A stretch of 64,000 bases of DNA from Brachybacterium nesterenkovii (GTDB lineage Bacteria > Actinomycetota > Actinomycetes > Actinomycetales > Dermabacteraceae), in assembly GCF_900163655.1 (NCBI RefSeq), contig NZ_FWFG01000048.1, forward strand, positions 1-64,000, given 5' to 3'. The notes beneath the pieces were generated by a model. That model was not told the DNA's origin, searched no databases, and saw only the letters and a program-made list of their open reading frames with translations. Shown piece after piece: positions 20,991 through 31,837 of the stretch (position 1 is the first letter of the stretch; each line of letters starts with the position of its first letter). The position numbers were made by a program, and so were the translations under genes.

Positions 20991-21611
20991 GTGCCTGCGC
21001 CCTTCCGCCGCCCCGCCTCCCTCTCGCCGACAGCACAGGACCAGCTGCCCGGCGATCCCGATCCTGCTCTCTCCACGGATCTGGCCCACCGCAGCGCCGA
21101 GGCGCTGCTGGCCGGGGTCCGCGGGTCCGCGGAGCCGGAGGTCGTCGAGCGCGTGGTGTCCCTGGCCCGCACCGAGGGCCTCGAGGACCTCGCCGCCCTG
21201 TGGTCGGCCTCCCCCGCCGGGACCCTTCCCGGGGCGCTGTGGCGTCTGTATGCCGTGCACACGTGGGTGCAGCGCGACAGCGATGAGGCCCTGCGGCGCT
21301 ACGCAGCGGGATCGCGCACCGTGCCGGGCCTGCGCTATCTGGCGGGCCTGTCGGAGCCGCCGGACGTCGCCTCGGTGCGGGCCACCCTCGATGAGATCCT
21401 GCGCGGCGCCTTCACCGGCGATCTGGCGGTGGCGCTCGGCCGGGCGGGTGCCGTGATGATGCTCATCGCCTACGGCACGGCGCATTCGGCCGACGACCAG
21501 CACGACCCGGCCGCCCAGCAGGACCTCACCTCCCAGGCATCGCGCCTGCTGGCCACCGGCGAGGAGCTCGCCGCCGCGGCACGCCTCGAGGCGGCCGGCG
21601 AGCTGTCCTGA
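20991..21611 (+). CDS. Conserved actinobacterial protein of unknown function
   Basis: A 206-residue, mostly helical protein without signal peptide or membrane segment. From memory it belongs to a family common in actinobacteria, often next to DUF47/PiT genes and sometimes mislabelled as an RNA polymerase subunit. Visible features are VVERVVSLARTEGLEDLA near residue 60, a PGALWRLY block near residue 80, and an EELAAAARLEA helix at the end. The start is GTG 20991, giving the sequence VPAPFRRPASLSPTAQDQ, which fits the family's N-terminus as I recall it. The final 22 bases, stop included, are copied 61 bases downstream. Confidence 0.72.
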   Translation: MPAPFRRPASLSPTAQDQLPGDPDPALSTDLAHRSAEALLAGVRGSAEPEVVERVVSLARTEGLEDLAALWSASPAGTLPGALWRLYAVHTWVQRDSDEALRRYAAGSRTVPGLRYLAGLSEPPDVASVRATLDEILRGAFTGDLAVALGRAGAVMMLIAYGTAHSADDQHDPAAQQDLTSQASRLLATGEELAAAARLEAAGELS

Positions 21612-21673
21612 GTCGGACCCGTCCGGATCCGCCCTGGCCATGCGCCCCGAAGCGGCCGGCGAGCTGTCCTGAG
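21591..21673 (+). repeat. Perfect 22-bp direct repeat of the gene end at 21611
   Basis: Bases 21591-21612, which encode the last six residues and stop of the preceding gene, recur exactly at 21652-21673. The period is 61 bases. The second copy is outside any recognisable gene. Confidence 0.85.
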
Positions 21674-21988
21674 CCTGGCCCCGCGCCATCGGCCCAGCGC
21701 CGGGAGGCCCCCAGCGCACGGGCCGTCGGCGTGCATTCCCGTCCCCGCGGGGAAGAACCTCACACGGCGACCGCCCCGCACGCCCGGCACGGCCCCTGCC
21801 CTGTGGCCTACAGTGGACGTGCGTCGGGCCGCGGTTGCCCCGGGCTCCACACATCGCCGCTTCGAGCGGCCTTCGCGCCGACAGGCGCATCCCGGTCCGG
21901 CGCTTCTTCTTCCCTCCTCCATCCGGCCCGGTGCCGGATCCCTCTCCAACCTCGCGGGCCAGCCCCGCCCATGACATCGGGAGCATGA

Positions 21989-22609
21989 GTGCGGCTCTTC
22001 CCCCGTCGCTACGAGAAGCAGCTGTTCGACCTCTTCGCGGACAGCGCGCACCTCATCGTGGCCGGAGCCGAGGCCCTGGCCCGCTCCCTCGGCGAGGATC
22101 CCGAGGAGCGCCCCCGCCTGGCCGCCCAGCTGCATGAGCACTCGGCCGATGCCCTGGCCCTGTCGCGCCGCATCTCCAACCGCCTCGCCGAGGCCCTCAT
22201 CACGCCGTTCGAGGCCGAGGTGCTGCACGCGATGTCGCTGGCGATGTCCGACGTCCTGGACGCGATGGAGCGCACCGCGGACCTCGTGGTCCGCTTCCGC
22301 CTGGGCTCGATCCCGCTGCCCCTGCTCGAGACCGCCGAGCTGATCACGCGCGCCGCCGAGCTCACCGTCGAGGCGGCCTGGCACCTGGGCGACGTCGACG
22401 AGCTGCGCGAGTACCGGGCGGCGATGCGCCGTCTGGACACCCACGCCGAGCGGCTCATGCGCGGCGAGCTCGTCGACCTCTACGCCTCCGCCGCGCCCGC
22501 GGGCGAGATGATGCAGGTGCGCGAGGTGACGTTCGAGCTGCGCCGGGTCCTCGAGCGCTTCGAGGTCGTGGCCCGCTCCGCGGATCTGCTGCGCATCAAG
22601 GACTCCTGA
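21989..22609 (+). CDS. DUF47/PhoU-like phosphate transport regulator
   Basis: A 206-residue all-helical protein of the DUF47 (PhoU_div) family, usually encoded beside PiT phosphate permeases and thought to control them. The typical N-terminus MRLFPRRYEKQLFDLFADSA is visible, with heptad-like helices throughout. Start GTG 21989 is preceded by GGGAG. The stop is only five bases before the PiT gene, so the two are almost certainly co-transcribed and translationally linked. Confidence 0.88.
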   Translation: MRLFPRRYEKQLFDLFADSAHLIVAGAEALARSLGEDPEERPRLAAQLHEHSADALALSRRISNRLAEALITPFEAEVLHAMSLAMSDVLDAMERTADLVVRFRLGSIPLPLLETAELITRAAELTVEAAWHLGDVDELREYRAAMRRLDTHAERLMRGELVDLYASAAPAGEMMQVREVTFELRRVLERFEVVARSADLLRIKDS

Positions 22610-22614
22610 GGCCG

Positions 22615-23616
22615 ATGTCGCTCGGTCTCCTGGGCGTCGGCGCCCTCGCCCTCGCTCTCGCCGCCCTCAACGGACTGCACGACGCCTCGAACGCGGTGTC
22701 GACCACCATCGCCACCCGCACCCTCTCGGAGCGGGCGGCGCTGCGCCTGGCCGCCGGGCTGAACCTGCTGGGGGCGCTGCTGGGCCTGGGCGTCGCGGAG
22801 TCCGGGACCCGTCTCGCGCTCGACGGGCTGCGGCCCGCGCTCGAGCCCGCGGGCTCCGGGAGCACGGCGGTCGTGCTGATCACCGCGGCCCTGCTCGGCG
22901 GTCTCGCCTGGGGCCTGTTCACCTGGTGGCGCGGCACGCCGTCCTCCACCTGGCACGCCGTCTACGGCGGCCTCGCCGGGGCCACGCTCGCTCTGGGCCT
23001 GCGGGTCCCGTGGACGCACGAGATCGGCCTGGTCGCCCTGTCCCTGCTCATCTCCCCCCTGCTCGGGGGCGGCCTCACGTACCTGCTGGTGCTGGGCCTG
23101 GCGCGGGTGACGACCCGCACGCGCGTGCGCAATCGGCATCTGCGCGCCGCGCAGACGGTCTCGGCGGGGGCGGTGGCCGCGGGCCATGGCATGACCGACG
23201 TGCTGCTGCCGATGTCGGCGCTCGTGCTGGCGGCCGAGGCGACCGACTCGGCTCCCCTGCCGTGGTGGGCCGGCCCGCTGCTGGCGGTCGCGCTCGCGCT
23301 GGGGACCCTCGCGGGCGGACGACGGATCATCCGCACCCTCGTATCGCGCCTGACCGACCTGTCGACCGCGCAGGGCCTGGCCGCGGAGACCTCCGCGGCC
23401 GTGATGATGCTGGCCGCGAGCATCGGCCTGGGCGCGCCCGTGTCGACGTCGCACACGATCACGGCGGGCATCGTCGGCTCCGGCCTGGCCGTGGGGCCGC
23501 GCTCGGTGCGCTGGCCCGTCGTCGGCCGCATCCTGGCGACGTGGGTGGCGACGCCCGTGGTCGCGGGCGGTGCCGCGGCGCTCGCCGCGGCGGTCCTCTC
23601 CGTGCTCCCGGCCTGA
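22615..23616 (+). CDS. pit: PiT-family inorganic phosphate permease
   Basis: A 333-residue membrane permease of the PiT family, a low-affinity phosphate (metal-phosphate) symporter. About ten hydrophobic segments are seen. The first repeat signature reads NGLHDASNAVST near residue 19, and the second half contains the related AGHGMTDVLLPMSAL and STSHTITAGIVGSG blocks. In the second block the usual Asn-Asp pair reads Thr-Asp, a departure worth noting. It is directly coupled to the DUF47 gene upstream. Cytoplasmic loops are short, as in compact bacterial PiT proteins. Confidence 0.9.
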   Translation: MSLGLLGVGALALALAALNGLHDASNAVSTTIATRTLSERAALRLAAGLNLLGALLGLGVAESGTRLALDGLRPALEPAGSGSTAVVLITAALLGGLAWGLFTWWRGTPSSTWHAVYGGLAGATLALGLRVPWTHEIGLVALSLLISPLLGGGLTYLLVLGLARVTTRTRVRNRHLRAAQTVSAGAVAAGHGMTDVLLPMSALVLAAEATDSAPLPWWAGPLLAVALALGTLAGGRRIIRTLVSRLTDLSTAQGLAAETSAAVMMLAASIGLGAPVSTSHTITAGIVGSGLAVGPRSVRWPVVGRILATWVATPVVAGGAAALAAAVLSVLPA

Positions 23617-23793
23617 CCTCCCGCCGGCGCGCCTGGCCCCGGCTCTCCCGCCTCCCGGCTCGGCCCGCGCTCCCGGACTGGGTCCAGAGCGCGGTCCTAT
23701 CCTGGCGGCCCCGCCCGCGGCCGCCGCCGTCCCGGCGGGACGCCCGGCGCCGGGCCCTGTGCCCGAGCGCGCGACCCCGACCCCGGAGCGACC

Positions 23794-24558
23794 GTGACCG
23801 ACGATCCCAGCACCCGCCCGTCCCGCCCGCGCCCCTCCTACGGGCTGCCCGGGCCGACGCCCGCACCCGGTACCGCGTCGCCTGCGGGCTCCCCCGGCGG
23901 ACCGGACGCTGCGGTCGGCGCGTACGGCGCTCCCGCGCCGCAGCGATCGCCCGCGCCGTGGACACCGGCTGATGGCACCTCCGGCGCGTCGGGCGGCGTC
24001 GGGCCCGGTGACGCGCCAGGCTCCGGTGATGCCCGAGGCTCCGGCGCCCCGAAGCGCCGCGGCGCCATCCCCCTCGTGCTCGGGTTCCTGTCGCTCGCCC
24101 TGTCCGTCGTCGCGCTCATCATCGGGCTGTTCGTCGGAGCCGGGTCGATGATGGGCGTCCTGTCCTCCGGGCTCACCCCCGTCTCCGGGCCGACGGAGGT
24201 CGCGGCGGAGAGCGGGCAGATGTACCTGGTGTACATCCCCGAGGGCTCTGCGACGACGTGCACGGCCGCCGGGACGACCCCCGACGCCGCGGTGACCGTG
24301 CCGGCGCAGGTCGGCAGCGCCCCGCTGGGTCCGAACGGGGAGACCTACGAGCCCGTCCTCGGGGTGCAGGCCTCCGAGTCCACGACGATCACGATCACCT
24401 GCACGGGCGAGGACGCCGGCTACATGGGGCCGGTGGACGCCCCCTCCGCGATGGTCCCCCTCGGCATCGGATTCCTCGTGGGCACCGTGCTCGGGATCCT
24501 CGGCCTGGTGCTGATCATCGTCGGGATCGTCCGCCTCGTGCGCTCGCGCCGCGCCTGA
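23794..24558 (+). CDS. Proline-rich two-span membrane protein, unknown function
   Basis: A 254-residue protein that I do not recognise beyond its general plan. Residues 1-88 are Pro/Gly/Ala/Ser-rich and unstructured. A first membrane helix lies at about 92-115, followed by an extracytoplasmic domain of about 100 residues with two Cys (one in TTCTAAG, one in ITCTGEDAG), possibly a disulfide. A second helix lies near the C-terminus (about 225-248), followed by basic residues. Start GTG 23794. The layout resembles actinobacterial small surface or septal proteins, but no family call is justified. Confidence 0.7.
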   Translation: MTDDPSTRPSRPRPSYGLPGPTPAPGTASPAGSPGGPDAAVGAYGAPAPQRSPAPWTPADGTSGASGGVGPGDAPGSGDARGSGAPKRRGAIPLVLGFLSLALSVVALIIGLFVGAGSMMGVLSSGLTPVSGPTEVAAESGQMYLVYIPEGSATTCTAAGTTPDAAVTVPAQVGSAPLGPNGETYEPVLGVQASESTTITITCTGEDAGYMGPVDAPSAMVPLGIGFLVGTVLGILGLVLIIVGIVRLVRSRRA

Positions 24559-24739
24559 CCGCATCCGGCGCGCTGCCCCGGGGGCGGCCATCGACCTGCC
24601 CCGCCACGCCGCCGCGACCGCCCTCCGGCGACCGTCTCACACCGTCGACATGCCCTCTCATCACCCCTGACGCTCCCCTAGAGTGGATGCGCGGGGCGGC
24701 GCAGTCGCCGCCCCACCCGTCGACAGGAAGAGCGGTTCC

Positions 24740-26377
<1,638 letters not shown>

Positions 26378-26383
26378 TCACGT

Positions 26384-26413
26384 TCCCCGGGCGCCTCACG
26401 GGGTGCCCGGGGA
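26384..26413 (+). terminator. Hairpin terminator after pgm
   Basis: A 12-bp stem with one G-U pair (26384-26395 with 26402-26413; TCCCCGGGCGCC on the left side) closes a six-base loop seven bases after the pgm stop. No U tract. Confidence 0.75.
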
Positions 26414-26707
26414 GCACGGAGCCCCGAGGGACCGTGCGGGGTTCCGGTGACGGAGACCGCGCTGCGGCGTGTGGCCACGGATCGCCGCGCGACCACCGAC
26501 GATGCCGAACGAAGCGCCGAGAGCTGTGACCTGCTTCACACAGGAAGGCGTGCTCGCGTCCACATCGGGTTGCACGTCGGTCACTCGAGGAGGACGCTGG
26601 TCGGGAAGGTCAAGAAACGGCAAGGTACGCTCCAAGGCCAGTCCGCCCCGCCAGCGCGCGGGGTCATGCCGGAGCCAGGGCACTGAGGACGCGAAGGGAG
26701 AGACCGC

Positions 26708-27652
26708 ATGCGTCGACGCATCACCACTGCCGCAGCGAGCACCTCCATGCTCCTCGCCGGGCTCATGCTGGCCGGGTCGCCAGCGGCGCTCGCAGTCGGT
26801 GAGTCTGGGACGACGGAGGGAACGACGTCCACAGAGTCGTCGCCGAGCACCACCACGTCGAGTTCGCCAGCGGAGCCGACGAAGCAGACGCCCACCACCG
26901 GCCCGACGACGAAGACGCCCACCTCGGATCCGACCACGTCGACGAAGACGCCCACCACCGACCCGACGACGCCCGAGTCCACGACGACGAAGCCCCCGGC
27001 CACGGACCCGACCACCACGCCGACGGATCCGACGACGTCCGAGCCCACGACGACGAAGACCCCGGCCACGGACCCAACCACCACGAGCGGCGGCGCCGAC
27101 GAGACCACCGATTCGCGCCCCGCGCCGACCGAGGACGATTCCACGTCGAACACCACGGTCCCCACCCGGGATCGCGAGACGTCCTCGTCGACCGCGCCCC
27201 GCCGCGAGCAGACCACCGAGTCCGACCGCACCGCGTCCGACCGGACCACCTCGGATCGCACGACGCAGCCCGAGGGCACTCCGGTCACCCCCCGCACCAC
27301 GTCGGACACCCCGGTCGAGTCGCCCGCCCCCGCGACGACCTCATCATCGACGCCGGGCGGCGGTGCGCAGACCGAGGCGCCGTCGTCCAGCTCCTCGCTC
27401 GCCTCGGTGCCGGTGACCACGACGACGCCCCCGTCCTCGAACGGCGGCGCCTTCCACGATCTGCTGTCCGCGTTCACCACGAACGACGGCACGACCTTCG
27501 GGCGTCTGCGCCAGATCCTCATGGTCACGTTCGGCGCGGGCTTCCTGACCGCCGCGGGGTTCATCGCCGCGACGTGGCGCTCCCGGTCCCGGATCGCGAA
27601 GGCCGAGCGCGAGCGGCGCCCCCTGGGCGACGTCGACGACCTCTTCGGCTGA
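26708..27652 (+). CDS. Secreted Thr/Pro-rich stalk protein with C-terminal membrane anchor
   Basis: A 314-residue surface protein. A signal peptide covers residues 1-29 (basic start, hydrophobic core, AALA cleavage site). About 200 residues then consist of Thr, Ser and Pro, with repeated TTDPTT, TKTPTT and SDRTT units, like a mucin-type stalk that could be O-mannosylated. A membrane helix at about 273-292 and a charged cytoplasmic tail end the chain. There is no LPXTG motif. Start ATG 26708 follows GGGAGAGA. The repeats are degenerate at both DNA and protein level. No adhesive or enzymatic domain is visible, so its role is likely structural. Confidence 0.82.
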   Translation: MRRRITTAAASTSMLLAGLMLAGSPAALAVGESGTTEGTTSTESSPSTTTSSSPAEPTKQTPTTGPTTKTPTSDPTTSTKTPTTDPTTPESTTTKPPATDPTTTPTDPTTSEPTTTKTPATDPTTTSGGADETTDSRPAPTEDDSTSNTTVPTRDRETSSSTAPRREQTTESDRTASDRTTSDRTTQPEGTPVTPRTTSDTPVESPAPATTSSSTPGGGAQTEAPSSSSSLASVPVTTTTPPSSNGGAFHDLLSAFTTNDGTTFGRLRQILMVTFGAGFLTAAGFIAATWRSRSRIAKAERERRPLGDVDDLFG

Positions 27653-27655
27653 GCG

Positions 27656-28186
27656 TCAGCGCGCGGCGTCGATCGCCCGCAGGCGCGAGCGCAGGTGCAT
27701 GACGAGGCTCGGCACCGCACGCTCCATGCTCAGCACCGTCCTGTCGAAGGCCTTCTGACCCGAGTACCACGGGTCCTTGACCGCGAGGTCCTCCTCGCGC
27801 GCGTTCGCAGGGGCGGTCGGGTCGAACTGGCGCCACAGGTACAGCTCGGGCCGTGACGCCTCCGGCGGCAGCTCGTCGATCTTGCGGCGGAGGGTCTGCG
27901 CATGCTGCGCCGTCATCGGGAGCACCAGGTCCCACTCGCACATCTCGGACTGATGGATCACCCGCGACGTGTGCTCGAAGGGCTCCTCATAGCCCGCCCG
28001 GACGAGCGCGAGGACGATCCGCTCGTCCATCGCCTGGCCCGCGGCCTCCCAGCTGGTCCCGCCCGACTGCACCTCGACGCGGTCGGCGATGCCCGCCGTC
28101 TCGAGACCGCGGCGCAGGATCACGGCGGCGGCCGGCGACCGGCAGACGTTGCCGGTGCAGACGGTCAGGACACGGATGTCGGGCAC
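27656..28186 (-). CDS. Low-molecular-weight protein-tyrosine phosphatase
   Basis: A 176-residue phosphatase of the LMW-PTP/Wzb family. The active-site P-loop is C10-TGNVC-R16-S, with both Cys and Arg in place. The general-acid segment reads KDPWYSG near residue 128. The start is GTG 28186, supported by GGAGG upstream and giving MPDIRVLTVCTGNVCRSP. Such enzymes act on tyrosine-phosphorylated regulators of exopolysaccharide export or, in pathogens, on host proteins. It is convergent with the stalk-protein gene (three bases between stops). Confidence 0.92.
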   Translation of the reverse strand: MPDIRVLTVCTGNVCRSPAAAVILRRGLETAGIADRVEVQSGGTSWEAAGQAMDERIVLALVRAGYEEPFEHTSRVIHQSEMCEWDLVLPMTAQHAQTLRRKIDELPPEASRPELYLWRQFDPTAPANAREEDLAVKDPWYSGQKAFDRTVLSMERAVPSLVMHLRSRLRAIDAAR

Positions 28187-28245
28187 GGGGATATCCTCCC
28201 AGGCCCGGGCGCTCCGTGCGCACTCAGGCACAGCGCGAGCGAGCG

Positions 28246-28353
28246 GCACGGCACGAGCCCTGCCCGCGGCGCGGGCGCGGTCGCACGGCACAGGCCCCGC
28301 GCGCGGCGCGGGCGCACGGCACAGGCCCCGCGCGCGGCGCGGGCGCACGGCAC
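28246..28353. repeat. 31-bp G/C-only-type tandem repeat, about three copies
   Basis: Units 28283-28313 and 28314-28344 are identical. A divergent unit lies at 28246-28276 and a nine-base partial unit at 28345-28353. Each contains GCACGGCACAGGCCCCGCGC or a variant. The array fills the spacer between the divergent phosphatase and GNAT genes. Confidence 0.88.
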
Positions 28354-28505
28354 TGCATAGCGCAGGCGCGAGCATCTGCGGACGGGCGGATCGTGCACGG
28401 GGGCCCGGCGCTGTGGCAAGGTGGGGCCGGGGCCGAGGGGGCTCCGCCGATCACATCGAGGCCAGCCCGACCGAGGCGACCGAGACGCCGGGAGAGAGGA
28501 CCGCC

Positions 28506-28991
28506 ATGGCACAGATCGTCAGGGCCCACGACGAGCACTGGGCACAGGTGCGAGAGATCCGCCTGCGCTCCCTGAGCACCGATCCGCAGGCGTTCGGCGC
28601 CACCTGGGAGACCGAGTCGACGTACGACGAGGCCCGGTGGCGCGAGCTGCTGACCGAGGCGGCCTGGTTCCTCGCGCTCGAGGACGGCACGCCCGTCGGA
28701 GTCGTCGCCAGCCGCCACGAAGCCGATTCCCCCGAGGACGAGCGGGAGCTGCAGGGCATGTGGGTGGCGCCCGAGAACCGCAAGACCGGCCTCGCCCAGC
28801 GCCTGACCGATGCCGTCCTGGACTGGGCGCGCGAGGACGGGGCGAGCACGGTCGCGCTCTACGTGAGCCCCGCCAGCAAGCCCGCGATCGCCCTGTGGGA
28901 GTCCCTCGGCTTCACCGACACCGGGGAGCGCTGGCAGGTCGACGACGAGGACCCGTCCACGACCTGGCCCAAGTTCGCACGGCCCCTCTGA
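28506..28991 (+). CDS. GNAT-family N-acetyltransferase
   Basis: A 161-residue acyl-CoA N-acyltransferase. The acetyl-CoA binding motif A reads MWVAPENRKTGLAQRLTDAV near residue 84, and the C-terminal part contains the typical ALWESLGFTDTGERW segment. Substrate is unknown; N-terminal residues resemble those of small-molecule or antibiotic-type acetyltransferases. Start ATG 28506 is preceded by GGAGAGAGGA. It is the first gene of a tight plus-strand group with the DUF2183 protein, a second GNAT and an aldo/keto reductase. Confidence 0.88.
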   Translation: MAQIVRAHDEHWAQVREIRLRSLSTDPQAFGATWETESTYDEARWRELLTEAAWFLALEDGTPVGVVASRHEADSPEDERELQGMWVAPENRKTGLAQRLTDAVLDWAREDGASTVALYVSPASKPAIALWESLGFTDTGERWQVDDEDPSTTWPKFARPL

Positions 28992-29005
28992 ACCGCAGCT
29001 TCCCC

Positions 29006-30166
29006 GTGACATCCGAGAATCCCCCTCGTCGCCGCCTGCGTCCCCGCGCAGCGCTCGCGGGCCGCCGCGCAGGCGGCGACGAGCACCGCGCCGTCTCCTC
29101 CGATCTCCCCTCGGCCCGCCCGCACTGGGCCGCCCGCATCGAGGACGTCAAGAACCGCCTGATCGCGAGCGGGCTGCGCGCCGTCGGCTGGGACGTGCGC
29201 CTGCAGCCCTACACCGGCTACGGGACTCCGTCCCGGGTGCGCGTGCTCGCGAAGGCCCTGTACGCCCCGCCGCGCACCCCGGCCGACCACCACGACCAGC
29301 CCGTGCACGACATGCGCACGATGGCCGTGCGCGGGTTCCGCAGCTTCGCCTCCCAGTGCGCCCCGCGGGAGCGCGTCCGCATCGACGTCGGCGAGCGCTC
29401 CTTCACGGTCCGGGCCGACCGCGCCGGGATCATTGACGCGATGCTCGACGTGGAGCTCACGCCAGGGCGCCACGAGGCCGTGCTGTCGACCCACGCGGGC
29501 AATGCGATCACGACGGATGTGCTCGTGTTCGACCCGGCGCAGCGCCTGGGCCTGGTCAGCGACATCGACGACACCGTCGTCATCACCTGGCTGCCGCGAC
29601 CGCTGCTGGCGTTCTGGAACGCGTTCGTGCTCCAGCAGTCCTCCCGCAAGGTCGTGCCGGGCATGCCCGCCCTGTACCAGGAGATCGCCCGGGCACGACC
29701 CGGCATCCCCTTCCTCTACCTCTCGACGGGCGCCTGGAACGTGTACCCCGTGCTGCGGCGCTTCCTGTTCAAGAACGGCTACCCGGATGGCCCCATGCTG
29801 CTCACGGACTGGGGCCCGACGAACACGGGCTTCTTCCGCTCGGGCATGCAGCACAAGCTGCGCTCGCTCGACCTGCTGCGCACCACGTTCCCAGAGCTGC
29901 GCTGGCTGCTGGTGGGCGACGACGGCCAGCACGACCCGGAGATTTACGGCGGCTTCAGCCGGGAGCACCCCGAGGCCGTCGAGGCCGTCGCGATCCGGCA
30001 GCTCTCGAACGCCGAGCAGGTGCTGTCCCACGGCGCCCGCCATGCCGAGGCCGATGAGCGCGCCGCCGGCCGCACCGCGGTGGAGGGGGCCGGCATCCCC
30101 TGGATGGAGGCTCCCGACGGGCACGGCCTCCTGCGCGAGATGCGCGAGCGGAGGGTGCTGCCGTGA
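29006..30166 (+). CDS. DUF2183 (App1-like) phosphatidate phosphatase-domain protein
   Basis: A 386-residue protein with the App1 catalytic domain (pfam09949, HAD-like). The nucleophile motif is D186-IDDTV, and later HAD elements are seen as STGAWN and LVGDDGQHDPEIY. In yeast App1 is a Mg-dependent phosphatidate phosphatase; bacterial members are uncharacterised. The N-terminal 150 residues have a beta-rich region (RIDVGERSFTVRAD). The start GTG 29006 is the first in-frame candidate after the upstream stop and has no clear ribosome site, so coupling is likely. Its stop overlaps the next start (GTGA). Confidence 0.82.
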   Translation: MTSENPPRRRLRPRAALAGRRAGGDEHRAVSSDLPSARPHWAARIEDVKNRLIASGLRAVGWDVRLQPYTGYGTPSRVRVLAKALYAPPRTPADHHDQPVHDMRTMAVRGFRSFASQCAPRERVRIDVGERSFTVRADRAGIIDAMLDVELTPGRHEAVLSTHAGNAITTDVLVFDPAQRLGLVSDIDDTVVITWLPRPLLAFWNAFVLQQSSRKVVPGMPALYQEIARARPGIPFLYLSTGAWNVYPVLRRFLFKNGYPDGPMLLTDWGPTNTGFFRSGMQHKLRSLDLLRTTFPELRWLLVGDDGQHDPEIYGGFSREHPEAVEAVAIRQLSNAEQVLSHGARHAEADERAAGRTAVEGAGIPWMEAPDGHGLLREMRERRVLP

Positions 30167-30762
30167 CGGCACTGCAGATCCGCGACGCCGTACCGGGCGA
30201 CGCGCAGGGCATGCACGCCGTCATCGAGGCCGCCTACCGGGGCGAGGGCGGCTGGACCGCCGAGGGGCATCTGGTCGACGGGGCGCGCATCACCCTCGAC
30301 GAGCTGCTGGTGCACATCGCCGATCCGGCGCGCATCGTCCTGGTCGCCGGGCGCCCCGTCGACGAGGGCCCGGTGGAGGAGGCGCCCCGGATCGTCGGCT
30401 GCTGCACGGTGCATCTGCCCTCTGACGCCCCCGACAGCCCCGACGCCACCGACGCCACCGACGCCACCGACGCCACCGACGCCACCGACGAGCGTCATCT
30501 CGCCGAGTTCGGGCTGTTCGCCGTGGACCCGCGCGTCCAGTCCGGCGGCATCGGGCGCAGCCTGCTCGAGGCGGCCCGGCAGCGGCTGCGCGAGCGCGGC
30601 ATCGACCGCCTGATGATCCAGGTGCTCCAGTCGCGGCCGGAGCTGCGAGCCTGGTACGAACGCCGCGGCTTCGAGGCCACCGGTGAGGTCCTGCCCTTCC
30701 CCGCCACCGGGCTCAAGGTCGCGGGCCTGGGGATGGACGTGCTGGTCGCGCCCGTCGACTGA
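30163..30762 (+). CDS. GNAT-family N-acetyltransferase with repeat-encoded linker
   Basis: A 199-residue acetyltransferase. The acetyl-CoA motif is GLFAVDPRVQSGGIGRSLL near residue 118, and the AWYERRGFEATGEVLPFP block near the end fits the fold. Between two core strands (residues 88-107) there is an Asp/Ala/Thr linker made of five Asp-Ala-Thr units, encoded by a 9-bp tandem repeat. The start is GTG 30163, overlapping the DUF2183 stop by four bases. Substrate unknown. Confidence 0.86.
   Translation: MTALQIRDAVPGDAQGMHAVIEAAYRGEGGWTAEGHLVDGARITLDELLVHIADPARIVLVAGRPVDEGPVEEAPRIVGCCTVHLPSDAPDSPDATDATDATDATDATDERHLAEFGLFAVDPRVQSGGIGRSLLEAARQRLRERGIDRLMIQVLQSRPELRAWYERRGFEATGEVLPFPATGLKVAGLGMDVLVAPVD
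30442..30486 (+). repeat. 9-bp tandem repeat (GACGCCACC x5) inside a GNAT gene
   Basis: Five exact copies of GACGCCACC, in frame, encode (Asp-Ala-Thr)5. Copy-number change would alter linker length by three residues per step without breaking the frame. Confidence 0.95.
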
Positions 30763-30785
30763 AGGCCCAGGACTACGCTCGGGCA

Positions 30786-31805
<1,020 letters not shown>

Positions 31806-31806
31806 G

Positions 31807-31837
31807 CCTCAGAGCACGGCAGGCCCTCAGAGCACGG
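31807..31837. repeat. 13-bp direct repeat at the ABC ATPase stop
   Basis: CCTCAGAGCACGG occurs at 31807-31819 and 31825-31837, period 18. The second copy contains the stop and last codons of the minus-strand ATPase gene; the first lies just past its end. Confidence 0.8.

Noticed and set aside
26581-27720. A 379-residue minus-strand frame, Val/Gly/Ser-rich, opposite the stalk protein
   Set aside because: It is the antisense of Thr/Pro codon repeats; the plus-strand frame has a signal peptide, ribosome site and membrane anchor.
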